Shown: positions 1-7,262, numbered from the stretch's first letter. The stretch is DNA of 64,000 nucleotides from JAAXKN01 sp050259615 (GCA_050259615.1 JBLNAZ010000014.1:1-64000), one strand, 5' to 3'. Program-made: numbers and translations. The notes: generated from the sequence alone by a model not told the origin.

Positions 1-2
1 AT

Positions 3-1256
3 ACGACTAATGTATTTACATATTCCGAGGGCCGTGACCGTGTTACAGGCCTGCCCGAAAATCTCAGGCTGCCATACAACAAGAATTACCTGAAAATCTC
101 CTTCGCAGGGATCGACTTCAGGAGCCCTGAAAGTGTCCAGTACCAGTATAAACTGAATGGGCAGGACTATTACTGGTCACCCCTTAACAATTCAAATGAG
201 GTAATTTTCCGCAGCCTGGAGCCGGGAGATTACACCTTTACGGTAATTGCCCGCAATAAAGACGGCCAGTGGAGCCCAAAGCCGGCAACTTTCAGTTTCA
301 GAATATTGCCGCCATTCTGGAAAACCTGGTGGTTTTATATAAGTGCAAGCGTTTTCCTGATTGGAATTATTTTTTCTTATATCAGACTCAGAACCCGAAG
401 CCTCGAAAAACTGGTTGACTTGAGAACCATTGAGCTAAAGGAGGAAAAACGTAAGGCCGAAAATATTAACAGCGAGCTGGAAAAAAGCCGTTACCAGCTG
501 ACTAAAATTAATGAGCTTCAGGCCAAATGGCTGGATGACCTGGCTGAATCGGAAAGATACCTCAAAGAGGTAAACAGCAGCAAGGATAAGTTCTTCTCCA
601 TTATTTCACACGACCTGAAAAGTCCGTTTAACGCTCTTCTGACTTATTCGGAATCCATGGTGGAAAATATAGAAAAACTGTCGCAGGAAGAGCTCAGAGA
701 TTTTACAGTTAAAGTCTCCAGGTATTCCAGGAATGTTTATAACCTTGTAGAGAACCTGCTAGACTGGTCGAGGATACAGACGGGAAGAATGGAATATTCT
801 CCGAAAGAAATGGGAATTCTTTCAGCTCTTAAGGAAGCCCTGATGGTGCATGAAGCAAGTGCATCAAAGAAAAAAATTACTCTTTGCAGCCACCTTACCT
901 CCGAGATCCCGGTTTTTGCCGATAAGAATATGGTAGCTGCAATTCTGAATAACCTTATTTCCAATGGAATTAAATTCACCTGGCCCGGCGGAAAAATTGA
1001 TGTAAATGCAGTGCGCGAAGGAGGGTTTCTCAGCCTGATAATTTCAGATAACGGAATCGGTATGGAAGAAACTGAAATCTCAAGGCTTTTTAAGATCGAC
1101 TCGCATTTCTTTAAGACCGGTACAACGGGAGAAAAAGGAACGGGACTTGGGCTTATACTCTGCAAGGAGTTAATTGAGAAGAACGGTGGTTTCATATCTG
1201 TTGAAAGTAAACCGGGAAAGGGAAGCTCCTTCAGGTTTACGCTTCCGCTGGCCTGA
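3..1256 (+). CDS. Hybrid propeller-type sensor histidine kinase, 3' part (5' end outside window)
   Basis: The reading frame is open from the first bases of the window, so the true start and the expected beta-propeller part lie upstream. Visible order: a Y_Y_Y immunoglobulin-like domain (first ~100 residues), a PPFWKTWW motif leading into one membrane segment (nt ~320-385), a long coiled coil, then HisKA with the phospho-acceptor His at nt ~609 (context SIISHDLKSPFN), an ATP-binding N box (nt ~945-975), DNGIGM (~1048) and GTGLGL (~1140). No receiver or DNA-binding domain follows before the stop. Family knowledge says the periplasmic propeller and Y_Y_Y domain sense ligands and the cytoplasmic kinase signals to a response regulator. 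The kinase core closely resembles that of the gene at 7327-10296. An internal TTG at 306 is not a credible start, because coding sequence continues upstream of it. Confidence 0.88.
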   Translation, partial: TTNVFTYSEGRDRVTGLPENLRLPYNKNYLKISFAGIDFRSPESVQYQYKLNGQDYYWSPLNNSNEVIFRSLEPGDYTFTVIARNKDGQWSPKPATFSFRILPPFWKTWWFYISASVFLIGIIFSYIRLRTRSLEKLVDLRTIELKEEKRKAENINSELEKSRYQLTKINELQAKWLDDLAESERYLKEVNSSKDKFFSIISHDLKSPFNALLTYSESMVENIEKLSQEELRDFTVKVSRYSRNVYNLVENLLDWSRIQTGRMEYSPKEMGILSALKEALMVHEASASKKKITLCSHLTSEIPVFADKNMVAAILNNLISNGIKFTWPGGKIDVNAVREGGFLSLIISDNGIGMEETEISRLFKIDSHFFKTGTTGEKGTGLGLILCKELIEKNGGFISVESKPGKGSSFRFTLPLA

Positions 1257-1280
1257 AAATCAATTGAAAATTTAATAAGG

Positions 1281-1316
1281 AAAACTCCGTAAAGATTTCT
1301 TTACGGAGTTTTTTTT
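1281..1316 (+). terminator. Rho-independent terminator after the histidine kinase
   Basis: An 11-bp perfect stem (1284-1294 with 1299-1309), a 4-nt loop and a run of eight T starting at 1309. It sits 27 nt after the kinase stop. An A run on the left side could let it also work for the convergent gene ending at 1323. Confidence 0.9.
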
Positions 1317-1322
1317 ATAAAA

Positions 1323-1694
1323 TCAGGCTGTGGGTTTGGCTGCTTTTCTGCTGGTTGTTCTTTTTCTGCCTTTTGCAGCTGCAATATTTCCGGACGGGGC
1401 TTTTCTGGCTTTTCTTAATTCTTCGCCGGCCTGTTTGTACCTGTTTATGCTCGCTGTAATAGCAGCCTGGAACCTGTTTACAGTATCAGTGGTTGCCGTC
1501 AGTGCGCTGTTATAAATTCTGCCGCTGGTGTCTTTTACCACATCTACTGAATTGTCAAATGTTTCAGCAATATCACGTCTTAAATCTTTGCCTGCCTTGG
1601 GGGTAAATAGGAAAGCAAGAATACTGCCTGCGGCACTGCCAATGAACATCCCGGTAATTAGTTTTTGGTTGCTTTTGCGTCTGCTGTTAAACAT
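1323..1694 (-). CDS. YtxH-family small envelope protein with basic tail
   Basis: 123 residues. The N-terminal part has the YtxH pattern: a short Gly/Ala-rich membrane segment (about residues 12-30), then FTPKAGKDLRRDI and an amphipathic helix. The family is broadly distributed and of unknown biochemical role; in Firmicutes members are linked to general stress, but no function is established here. The last ~35 residues are unusually rich in Lys, Arg and Ala (GRKRTTSRKAAKP), like histone H1-type tails, which the paralogue at 1943-2281 lacks. The start is supported by GAGG shortly upstream. A TTGATT-N17-TATAAT promoter precedes it. A third paralogue lies at 50477-50860. Confidence 0.8.
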   Translation of the reverse strand: MFNSRRKSNQKLITGMFIGSAAGSILAFLFTPKAGKDLRRDIAETFDNSVDVVKDTSGRIYNSALTATTDTVNRFQAAITASINRYKQAGEELRKARKAPSGNIAAAKGRKRTTSRKAAKPTA

Positions 1695-1765
1695 ATATTC
1701 CTCGTTGTTAATTGTTACATATCCTTCAGGACATCTGTTCTGACATAACTTTCATATCTCAATAT

Positions 1766-1794
1766 ATTATATAGCTAAAAACAAAGGAAATCAA
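1766..1794 (-). promoter_or_regulatory. Promoter of the first YtxH gene
   Basis: On the minus strand TTGATT (1794-1789), a 17-nt spacer and TATAAT (1771-1766), about 70 nt upstream of the ATG. It is nearly identical in form to the promoter at 2334-2362 of the neighbouring paralogue. Confidence 0.65.
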
Positions 1795-1876
1795 GTTCCG
1801 TTGAAATTATTAATGTGCCTTCTGAAATATTCTGCCGCATAAATTTAGTCATGACCTTGCCAAAACAGCATTTAGA

Positions 1877-1919
1877 AAAAAGGGAAAGACATGTCGTTTT
1901 ATTCCGTCTTTCCCTTTTT
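1877..1919 (-). terminator. Terminator after the second YtxH gene
   Basis: A 14-bp perfect stem (1877-1890 with 1906-1919) whose arms end in A5 on the left and T5 on the right, so it has a U-run in both directions. It lies 24 nt beyond the stop of the minus-strand YtxH gene and insulates the two paralogues. Confidence 0.85.
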
Positions 1920-1942
1920 CCTGTTCAGCTGCAGATAAATTA

Positions 1943-2281
1943 TCATATGTTGGAACCGGTATTTTCTTCTGCCAGCGATTCTTCCACCAGCTCCTTGCTG
2001 GTTTTTACTTTTTCAGTGGCATTCTTGTATGAACTGACCCCGGCATTAAGAGCAGACTGGATTTTATTTATAGCCCCTGATGTAACATTCTTTGCCCCGC
2101 TGTAGATGTTGGAAGTGGAGGTTTTTACCTTTTCCATGGAATTATCCACCGTGTTTTTAATATCACCTCTAAGCTCTCTGCCGCTCTTAGGAGTAAATAA
2201 AAAGGTCAGAATGCTGCCGGCTGCCCCGCCTAATAAGACCCCTGTAATCATCGTTTTAGTCATGTTCCGCCTTCTAAACAT
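1943..2281 (-). CDS. YtxH-family small envelope protein
   Basis: 112 residues with the same N-terminal layout as the gene at 1323-1694: basic start, Gly/Ala-rich membrane segment (about residues 9-27), FTPKSGRELRGDI, then a predicted long helix with Ser/Lys-rich heptads ending in an acidic tail. The start is well supported by AAGGAGG about 6 nt before the ATG. It is transcribed alone, between a clear promoter (2334-2362) and a terminator (1877-1919). Function is unknown. Two tandem paralogues that each have their own promoter suggest similar regulation but different roles, and the opposite charge of their C-terminal tails supports this. Confidence 0.8.
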   Translation of the reverse strand: MFRRRNMTKTMITGVLLGGAAGSILTFLFTPKSGRELRGDIKNTVDNSMEKVKTSTSNIYSGAKNVTSGAINKIQSALNAGVSSYKNATEKVKTSKELVEESLAEENTGSNI

Positions 2282-2333
2282 AGTTGTCCTCCTTAAATTT
2301 AATTCGAATCATATGCTGAACACTGTTTGTAAT

Positions 2334-2362
2334 ATTATATACGATAAATCTTTATAAGTCAA
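2334..2362 (-). promoter_or_regulatory. Promoter of the second YtxH gene
   Basis: On the minus strand TTGACT (2362-2357), exactly 17 nt, then TATAAT (2339-2334); predicted transcript start near 2327, giving a leader of roughly 45 nt that contains the AAGGAGG ribosome binding site. Confidence 0.7.
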
Positions 2363-2439
2363 TATTATAAAAAAACTACGCTATATTAAAACTGTATTTT
2401 TAAGCCCGCAGGCCTGAAGGATTTTAGATGGTGTTATAA

Positions 2440-2469
2440 GGGTAGGAGATGCTTCCTGCCCATTTTTTT
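2440..2469 (+). terminator. Plus-strand terminator-like hairpin with no assigned gene
   Basis: An 8-bp stem (2440-2447 with 2454-2461, one T-G pair) followed by ATTTTTTT. The T-run lies on the plus strand, yet no plus-strand gene ends here. It may stop antisense transcription into the DUF4252 operon or end an unannotated small RNA. Confidence 0.5.
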
Positions 2470-2510
2470 GATATAGGACTCGGGGGATCTTTTGAAAGCC
2501 GCAGTATGTC

Positions 2511-3056
2511 TTAATTATTAATTGATCCTACATGGAGTCCTTTATCTTTTAATGCTATTTGGAAAACCCTGTCCAGCTTTCCCTTAATGTCAGTGAGCAC
2601 CAGTTCCTCGTGATTCATAGAAATTACGAACATTCTCGTCAGATGCTCGTGTGTATTTAGTTTTAGAAATACAGCTGAGATCTCGTTATTTTCAAAATTG
2701 CGAACCATTCTAAGCCATCCCCCCGATTCCATTACCCGGCAGATTTTTGTAAATTGCCCAAAATCAGGGTTTTCACCGGCATCTTTCTTTTTATAAATTC
2801 CTATCTGAATTTCTGATATGTTCTCAATTAGTTCCTTATTATCGCTGTCATTATCCGTTGCTTTTATTACTTGATTTAGTAATGACATGCTGATTGACCC
2901 TAAGGCGAATTCCTGGTCTTTTTCATACCCGCTTTTAATGCCCGTCAGAAGGTGATTGCGCACATTCCTGAACTCGCTGTTTACATTGAAACAGCCCGTA
3001 AATAAAAAGCTTAAAGCTAAAAGCAGGAGAAGTCCTGATACCTTGAAGGCTTTCAT
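2511..3056 (-). CDS. DUF4252-type lipoprotein
   Basis: The ATG at 3056 is preceded by AAAGAGG 7 nt upstream and directly gives a lipoprotein signal (MKAFKVSG, hydrophobic stretch, LFTGC), so I chose it over an upstream in-frame codon that overlaps the previous gene. The mature part is 150-160 residues, mixed alpha/beta, in the DUF4252 style found in Bacteroidota operons behind ECF sigma factors; biochemical function is unknown. It is the last gene of the operon sigma / anti-sigma / DUF4252 / DUF4252, 1 nt after the preceding stop. The lipobox indicates membrane anchoring; the side of attachment cannot be read from the sequence. It is not closely similar to its neighbour at 3058-3618, so the two are diverged paralogues or partners. 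Confidence 0.72.
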   Translation of the reverse strand: MKAFKVSGLLLLLALSFLFTGCFNVNSEFRNVRNHLLTGIKSGYEKDQEFALGSISMSLLNQVIKATDNDSDNKELIENISEIQIGIYKKKDAGENPDFGQFTKICRVMESGGWLRMVRNFENNEISAVFLKLNTHEHLTRMFVISMNHEELVLTDIKGKLDRVFQIALKDKGLHVGSINN

Positions 3057-3057
3057 A

Positions 3058-3618
3058 TTAATGCCTCTTTTTATGCCCCACACTGTCCAGTGATGGGATG
3101 CTGAAATTATCCGAAAGATTGCTTATGGTTTCCAGATCTATTTTTCCTACTATATTAATAAATGACGCCTCGCCTTTTGTGCTTAGTGTGGTTACAACCA
3201 GTCCCACTACATTATTGCCGCCGTTTGTTTTGATATAAACATTAGTAGTAGCGCCATTTTCACGGGTTTTTACTATACGGTCCCAGTTCTTTCCGGTAAG
3301 GTCTGCATCCAGGGAGTTCATTTTACTGATGATCCGGCTTTCATTTTTACTGCTGACGCCAAAGGAATTGACCTTTACCAGTTTTAGGCCGCCAAGAAGA
3401 TTCTTGAGTTCCTGATTATCTTTTTTTGAGACGCCTGCTGCCAGCTTAAGCAGTTTTTCGTCCAGGAGCACCTCGGTTACATTGTCGCCGGTCTCAAGAG
3501 AGGATAAGTCGCCGAATTCTATATATCCGGCCTCTTTCTTGTAATCTGTATTTTGTGCAAAGCTGTTTGAATAAAGAACTGCTGCACAGAAAATAAGCAC
3601 GCTAATTAATTTTTTCAT
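3058..3618 (-). CDS. Exported DUF4252-family protein
   Basis: About 186 residues from the ATG at 3618, which has GGAG 8 nt upstream; an earlier in-frame start at 3636 lacks such a site. A Sec signal peptide (MKKLISVLIFCAAVLYSNSFAQ) predicts export without a lipobox. The body has the DUF4252 look: Leu- and Lys-rich repeated alpha/beta segments, KMNSLDADL, and a segment of the form VYIKTNGGNNVVGLVV. The gene overlaps the 3' end of the anti-sigma gene by 17 nt, suggesting translational coupling. In other Bacteroidota such proteins occur with ECF sigma factors, but the signal they report is not known. Confidence 0.75.
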   Translation of the reverse strand: MKKLISVLIFCAAVLYSNSFAQNTDYKKEAGYIEFGDLSSLETGDNVTEVLLDEKLLKLAAGVSKKDNQELKNLLGGLKLVKVNSFGVSSKNESRIISKMNSLDADLTGKNWDRIVKTRENGATTNVYIKTNGGNNVVGLVVTTLSTKGEASFINIVGKIDLETISNLSDNFSIPSLDSVGHKKRH

Positions 3619-4180
3619 TTGTATTCTCCTTATCAATTAAATTTTTAACTACAGTTAAACTCTTATTTATGGGCCTGCTTACCTTCTCGGGAAGTATTTC
3701 ATTCATTACGGTTGATTTTGTGCGGCTCAGAATATTTCCTACCATTTTGAGTACCATGGACGCCTGCTCATTTGCCGCGGCAATTTCTTTCTGTGAGTAA
3801 GGCCTCGGCTGCTCATTCTGCCTGAGGTAAATGGAAACTGAAATAACCGATACAATAACTGCCAGCATTGCAGCCGACCAGACAGGCTTAGAAAAAAGCG
3901 CCTCGTATAAATCCAGCAGAAAGGAATGTGATCTATTTTCTTCGTGTATTGTCAACTCCTCAGCACGGCGTATTAGACTTTCAGGACAGGGTTCTTCCTT
4001 ATATCTGTGCAGCATTCCGGCCGTACGCTTGTACTCCAGGTAAAGCTCTTTTACTTTGGGATCTCTTTCCGCTTTCCACATTATAAGGAGCCTCTGCCAG
4101 ACGGAGGAGTCTTTATAGGCTGCGGAAATAATTCTGTTTATTAAATTTTCATCCATTTCAGATGACTTCATTTGTGACAT
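3602..4180 (-). CDS. Membrane anti-sigma factor candidate
   Basis: 192 residues. A helical cytoplasmic N-terminal half (about residues 1-95) is followed by one membrane segment (about 98-117, AAMLAVIVSVISVSIYL) and a ~75-residue extracytoplasmic tail. The start at 4180 has AAGG 6 nt upstream and overlaps the sigma-factor gene by 23 nt. Position directly behind an ECF sigma gene, topology and size all fit an anti-sigma factor, which would hold the sigma factor at the membrane until a signal arrives. The zinc-binding HxxxCxxC pattern of ZAS-type anti-sigma factors is absent, so this is a zinc-independent or very diverged type. The assignment is by context, not by clear sequence identity. Confidence 0.65.
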   Translation of the reverse strand: MSQMKSSEMDENLINRIISAAYKDSSVWQRLLIMWKAERDPKVKELYLEYKRTAGMLHRYKEEPCPESLIRRAEELTIHEENRSHSFLLDLYEALFSKPVWSAAMLAVIVSVISVSIYLRQNEQPRPYSQKEIAAANEQASMVLKMVGNILSRTKSTVMNEILPEKVSRPINKSLTVVKNLIDKENTNEKIN

Positions 4181-4694
4181 ATTGCCTTAAATCCTCTTGC
4201 AATTTCTTTCTTGCCCGCAAAAGATATACCTTTATGCTGTTAACCGGAATATCCAGGCATTCACTGATCTCCTTGTATTTCAGTCCCTGCAGCTCATAGA
4301 GAATAAAAACCGACTGCAGGTTTTCAGGCAGCCTTTTCAGGGCCTCGTTTATTCTTTCATTTACTGAACAAAGATGCACAGATGTGAACGGATTTCCTTT
4401 TGTATCACTGTCGGGATAGTTCTCAATAAAACCCTCATCCATAAAGGCTTCATTCTTATACGTCCTTGTGCGCTTTCTTAAATAATCCATGCACAGGTTG
4501 TGCGTCGTCCTCATAATCCATGCCCTGGCCTTAAGAACATTAAACTCCTCCATGTTTTGCCAGATGCGGATGAGCACCTCCTGGGTGACGTCATCGGCAT
4601 CCATATTATTTTTCAGCAGGAGTTTTGAATAGCTGTAGATCCTGTTCTTATACTGCTGAAGAAGAAATTTGTATTTTGTTGTTCTTAGTGTCAT
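4158..4694 (-). CDS. ECF-type RNA polymerase sigma factor
   Basis: 178 residues. Region 2 is clear (DADDVTQEVLIRIWQNM and ARAWIMRTTHNLCMDYLRKR, residues ~30-80) and so is region 4 (LPENLQSVFILYELQGLKYKEISECLDIPVNSIKVYLLRARK, residues ~120-165); region 3 is missing, as expected for ECF sigma factors. It binds core RNA polymerase and directs it to promoters with a GGAAC-type -35 and CGTC-type -10. It heads the operon sigma / anti-sigma / two DUF4252 proteins. The intergenic space to the divergent HEAT-repeat gene contains candidate ECF promoters in both directions (4711-4736 minus, 4775-4800 plus), suggesting autoregulation and control of the HEAT gene. Confidence 0.93.
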   Translation of the reverse strand: MTLRTTKYKFLLQQYKNRIYSYSKLLLKNNMDADDVTQEVLIRIWQNMEEFNVLKARAWIMRTTHNLCMDYLRKRTRTYKNEAFMDEGFIENYPDSDTKGNPFTSVHLCSVNERINEALKRLPENLQSVFILYELQGLKYKEISECLDIPVNSIKVYLLRARKKLQEDLRQYVTNEVI

Positions 4695-4710
4695 GGTTTC
4701 TTACTGTATA

Positions 4711-4736
4711 GACGAACGCAGATATGAAAATGTTAC
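4711..4736 (-). promoter_or_regulatory. Candidate autoregulatory ECF promoter of the sigma operon
   Basis: On the minus strand GTAAC (4736-4732), 17 nt, CGTC (4714-4711), followed by TATA. It would start transcription about 10 nt before the sigma-factor ATG. It deviates by one base from the GGAAC form of the plus-strand site. Confidence 0.4.
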
Positions 4737-4748
4737 AATTCCTGAAAA

Positions 4749-4764
4749 ATTAATTATAATTAAT
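4749..4764. repeat. 16-bp AT-only perfect palindrome between divergent promoters
   Basis: The 16 bases are an exact inverted repeat (ATTAATTA/TAATTAAT) placed midway between the two ECF-like promoters. It could be an UP-type element serving both directions or a regulator site; AT-richness alone could also produce it. Confidence 0.4.
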
Positions 4765-4774
4765 GCACGCCAAC

Positions 4775-4800
4775 GGAACTCTTTTAATATTGACGCGTCA
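4775..4800 (+). promoter_or_regulatory. ECF-type promoter of the HEAT-repeat gene
   Basis: GGAAC at 4775-4779, 16 nt, CGTCA at 4796-4800. This is the classic ECF arrangement and lies about 60 nt before the ATG at 4862. It faces away from the sigma-factor gene. Confidence 0.55.
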
Positions 4801-4861
4801 TAATTAATGAGCGCTCAAAAAAGAAAAGATTCTTTAACATTTCTTTTTAAGAGGTGGAAAA

Positions 4862-5557
4862 ATGAAACGGATAGCAGTAATTCTGTCTGCGGCGCTTTGT
4901 GTGCTTTTCCTCGGCTTTTCAAATGCCAGAGCTAATGATAATCCCGGACCTCATCAGGATGAGGAATCCCTCCTGAAGTCAATAAAATCAGACAATTTTG
5001 ATGAAAGAGTAAATTCCGCCTTTACCCTGGGCGAGTTGAAATCTTCAAAAGCCTTAATCCCTCTGCTCAGTATGCTTCATAACGAAACAGCCGATGGCGC
5101 CAGGATCATGGCTGCATTATCCCTCTATAAGATAGGCAATGCACAGGGACTTTATGCCATCGCGCGCGCAGCTGAATTCGATAAAAGCGAAAGAGTCAGA
5201 AAAATGTGCGCTAATTTTTATAACGATTACGTATTAAATGAGAAAGCTGAAAAACCGGATATTGAAGAAGAACTCCTTAAGGCAGTAAATTCGGATGACC
5301 TCAATGTCCGTGTAAGTGCGGCTTATGTACTCGGGGAACTGAAATCTTCTAAAGCAATGATACCATTGATGAGAATGCTTCGCCAGGACGAATGCGACGG
5401 TGCAAAACTTATGGCCGCATTATCACTTTATAAACTTGGCAACGCGCAGAGTATCTTTGCCCTTAAAAGAGCGTATGAATTTAATGAAAGCGCAAGGGTC
5501 AAAAGAATGTGTGCCATTTTTTACAACACCTGGCAGGCTCAGGAAAAAAGCAGGTAA
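4862..5557 (+). CDS. Exported HEAT-repeat protein
   Basis: 231 residues with a Sec signal peptide (about residues 1-24, cleavage after NARA). The mature protein is an internal duplication: residues ~36-120 and ~137-222 each carry two HEAT-like helical repeats with the shared segments RVxxAxxLGELKSSKAxIPLxxML and ALSLYKxGNAQ. HEAT repeats form curved protein-binding scaffolds; PBS-lyase-type HEAT repeats are similar. The start has AGAGGTGG a few nt upstream. The gene is divergent from the ECF sigma operon and is preceded by an ECF-like promoter, so it is a likely member of that regulon and may act as an envelope adaptor. It ends at a strong terminator. Confidence 0.82.
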   Translation: MKRIAVILSAALCVLFLGFSNARANDNPGPHQDEESLLKSIKSDNFDERVNSAFTLGELKSSKALIPLLSMLHNETADGARIMAALSLYKIGNAQGLYAIARAAEFDKSERVRKMCANFYNDYVLNEKAEKPDIEEELLKAVNSDDLNVRVSAAYVLGELKSSKAMIPLMRMLRQDECDGAKLMAALSLYKLGNAQSIFALKRAYEFNESARVKRMCAIFYNTWQAQEKSR

Positions 5558-5591
5558 ATTTAATATGGCTTGTAAAAACGGACCTGCTTGA

Positions 5592-5627
5592 GGGCTATAA
5601 AATGTTAAAGTTTATAGCCCTTTTTTT
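5592..5627 (+). terminator. Terminator after the HEAT-repeat gene
   Basis: A 10-bp perfect stem (5592-5601 with 5611-5620), 9-nt loop and seven T. Confidence 0.92.
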
Positions 5628-5723
5628 ATTTACATCATTTTCTTAATATACTTATTAATGACACAGTGTGTTGAAACATGGTCAGAATTGAAACAATATT
5701 TTTCAATTTCCGGAGAATTATAA

Positions 5724-6005
5724 ATGAACGAAGATAAATTGAACGAAGATGGGAATTCGGATAAAATTGACGATTTTACCGAAAAGCTGGAACAGCTCCA
5801 CGACAGGCTGTGGCAATTGTACGATGAGGCCGATGAACTGATGAAGGACCAGAAAGCTGTAAATGAGATCAACTATATATCCCCCGATTCAGCACTGGCC
5901 GCAATGGCTTCCGTCAGGTACGGTCTTGATATTATGATCTCTATCTGCGAAAGCAGCCTTGAATACCTGGGAGTTGAGTTTGAAGATGATGAGGAGAATG
6001 AATGA
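5724..6005 (+). CDS. Small acidic protein of unknown function
   Basis: 93 residues, strongly acidic, mostly helical with a central segment EKLEQLHDRLWQLYDEADELM that could form a coiled coil. No signal peptide or membrane segment, so probably cytoplasmic. The ATG at 5724 has CGGAG about 9 nt upstream. I do not recognise the family. It stands alone between a terminator and the VIT1-type transporter gene, 114 nt away, and could be co-regulated with it, although a separate promoter candidate lies between them. Confidence 0.65.
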   Translation: MNEDKLNEDGNSDKIDDFTEKLEQLHDRLWQLYDEADELMKDQKAVNEINYISPDSALAAMASVRYGLDIMISICESSLEYLGVEFEDDEENE

Positions 6006-6045
6006 CCCCAAAATAAATATTCTGAAAATTTATACTGCGGAAACT

Positions 6046-6074
6046 TTGCGGAAAATGAAATAATATCTTATCAT
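6046..6074 (+). promoter_or_regulatory. Promoter candidate for the VIT1-type transporter
   Basis: TTGCGG (6046-6051), 17 nt, TATCAT (6069-6074), about 45 nt before the ATG. Two direct copies of TGCGGAAA (6035-6042 and 6047-6054) overlap the -35 region. Confidence 0.4.
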
Positions 6075-6119
6075 AAGGGGTTAAAATTTAGAGGATTTTA
6101 AAACCGGGAGGATAAATAA

Positions 6120-7262
6120 ATGGCGTTTAAGGCAAATATTCCGCAGTATAAGGCCAACCTGCAGGCAGAAACCAACAGCTCGGCCATGTACAGGGTGCTG
6201 GCTGAGACGGAAACCAAGGAAGAATTAAAAAAAGTCTACTTAAGACTGGCCGAATCAGAGGAAAAACACGCTGAATTCTGGCGACAGCAAATACTAAAAG
6301 CAGGCGGCAAAGATACCTTTGCCAAACCCGACTGGCGTACGAAGAGCCTCATCTGGATGGCCAGAAAGTTCGGGCCCCAGTTCGTCCTGCCCACACTAGT
6401 TGAAATGGAAGAAACAGGAAGTGACAGCTATAGCAGGCAGCCTGAAACAAAAAAGACCACAATGGCTGCAGAAGAAAAGCAGCATGGAAGGCTTTTTAAG
6501 GCGATGATGAATACACTTCCCGGAGGACTTGAAGGCAACCAGATTGCCCGCTTTGAAGGCAGACATAAGGGTGTTGGCGGAAATGTTCTTAGAGCTGCTG
6601 TGCTGGGCGCAAACGACGGCCTGGTATCAAATCTCAGCCTGGTAATGGGCGTGGCCGGTGCGGCTGAAGGGGCTTCGCTTTCCAACGGAACAATACTTAT
6701 TACCGGATTTGCAGGGCTTCTTGCCGGTGCAATTTCAATGGCTCTGGGTGAATGGCTGTCTGTTCAAAGTTCACGCGAACTTTATCAAAGACAGATCAGT
6801 ATTGAAGAAAACGAGCTTGCTGCTAATCCGCAGGAGGAAATGGAGGAACTGGCCTTAATATACCAGTCCAAAGGTATTTCTGAAGAGAATGCAAAGATTA
6901 TGGCCAGCCAGATTGTCAGTAACCCGAATACTGCACTCGACACGCTTGCTAGGGAAGAGCTGGGCATAGATCCCGAAGAACTGGGAGGCTCGGCCTGGGA
7001 GGCGGCAGGAATGTCATTCCTTCTTTTTGCATTCGGAGCCATTATACCTGTAATTCCGTTTATTTTTACTTCGGGCAAATCGAGCATCATTTGGAGTCTT
7101 GCCCTGAGCGCAATTGGTCTTTTCGGCATAGGAAGTGCAATTACGGTTATGACGGGCAAGAGTATCTGGTCTTCGGGTACAAGGCAGCTTGTTTTTGGAC
7201 TTCTTGCCGCAGGTATAACTTTTGTTATCGGATGGTTTATGGGAGTCTCCCTGGCCGGATAA
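6120..7262 (+). CDS. Ferritin-like/VIT1-CCC1 family iron-manganese transporter
   Basis: 380 residues with two domains. Residues ~5-140 form a rubrerythrin/ferritin-like four-helix domain with the expected Glu and His positions (ETNSSAMYRVLAETE, SEEKHAEFW, MEETGSDSY, EEKQHGRL). Residues ~150-380 are a VIT1/CCC1 transporter domain: VLGANDGLVSNLSLVMGVAGA, GLLAGAISMALGEWLSVQSSREL, and three further C-terminal membrane segments. VIT1/CCC1 proteins move Fe(II) or Mn(II) out of the cytoplasm; the attached diiron-type domain is thought to bind the cargo metal in the cytoplasm. The start is supported by GGGAGG upstream. The gene is monocistronic with its own terminator. No Fur-like box was identified with confidence. 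Confidence 0.9.
   Translation: MAFKANIPQYKANLQAETNSSAMYRVLAETETKEELKKVYLRLAESEEKHAEFWRQQILKAGGKDTFAKPDWRTKSLIWMARKFGPQFVLPTLVEMEETGSDSYSRQPETKKTTMAAEEKQHGRLFKAMMNTLPGGLEGNQIARFEGRHKGVGGNVLRAAVLGANDGLVSNLSLVMGVAGAAEGASLSNGTILITGFAGLLAGAISMALGEWLSVQSSRELYQRQISIEENELAANPQEEMEELALIYQSKGISEENAKIMASQIVSNPNTALDTLAREELGIDPEELGGSAWEAAGMSFLLFAFGAIIPVIPFIFTSGKSSIIWSLALSAIGLFGIGSAITVMTGKSIWSSGTRQLVFGLLAAGITFVIGWFMGVSLAG

Noticed and set aside
737..1195. 152-residue frame opposite the histidine kinase
   Set aside because: Antisense shadow of a well-supported gene, Ser/Pro-rich, with no ribosome binding site. The same holds for the frames opposite 7358-7855, 19380-19724, 32568-33215 and similar ones.
306..1256. 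Histidine kinase starting at TTG 306
   Set aside because: The frame remains open with Y_Y_Y-domain sequence from position 3, so the true start is upstream of the window.
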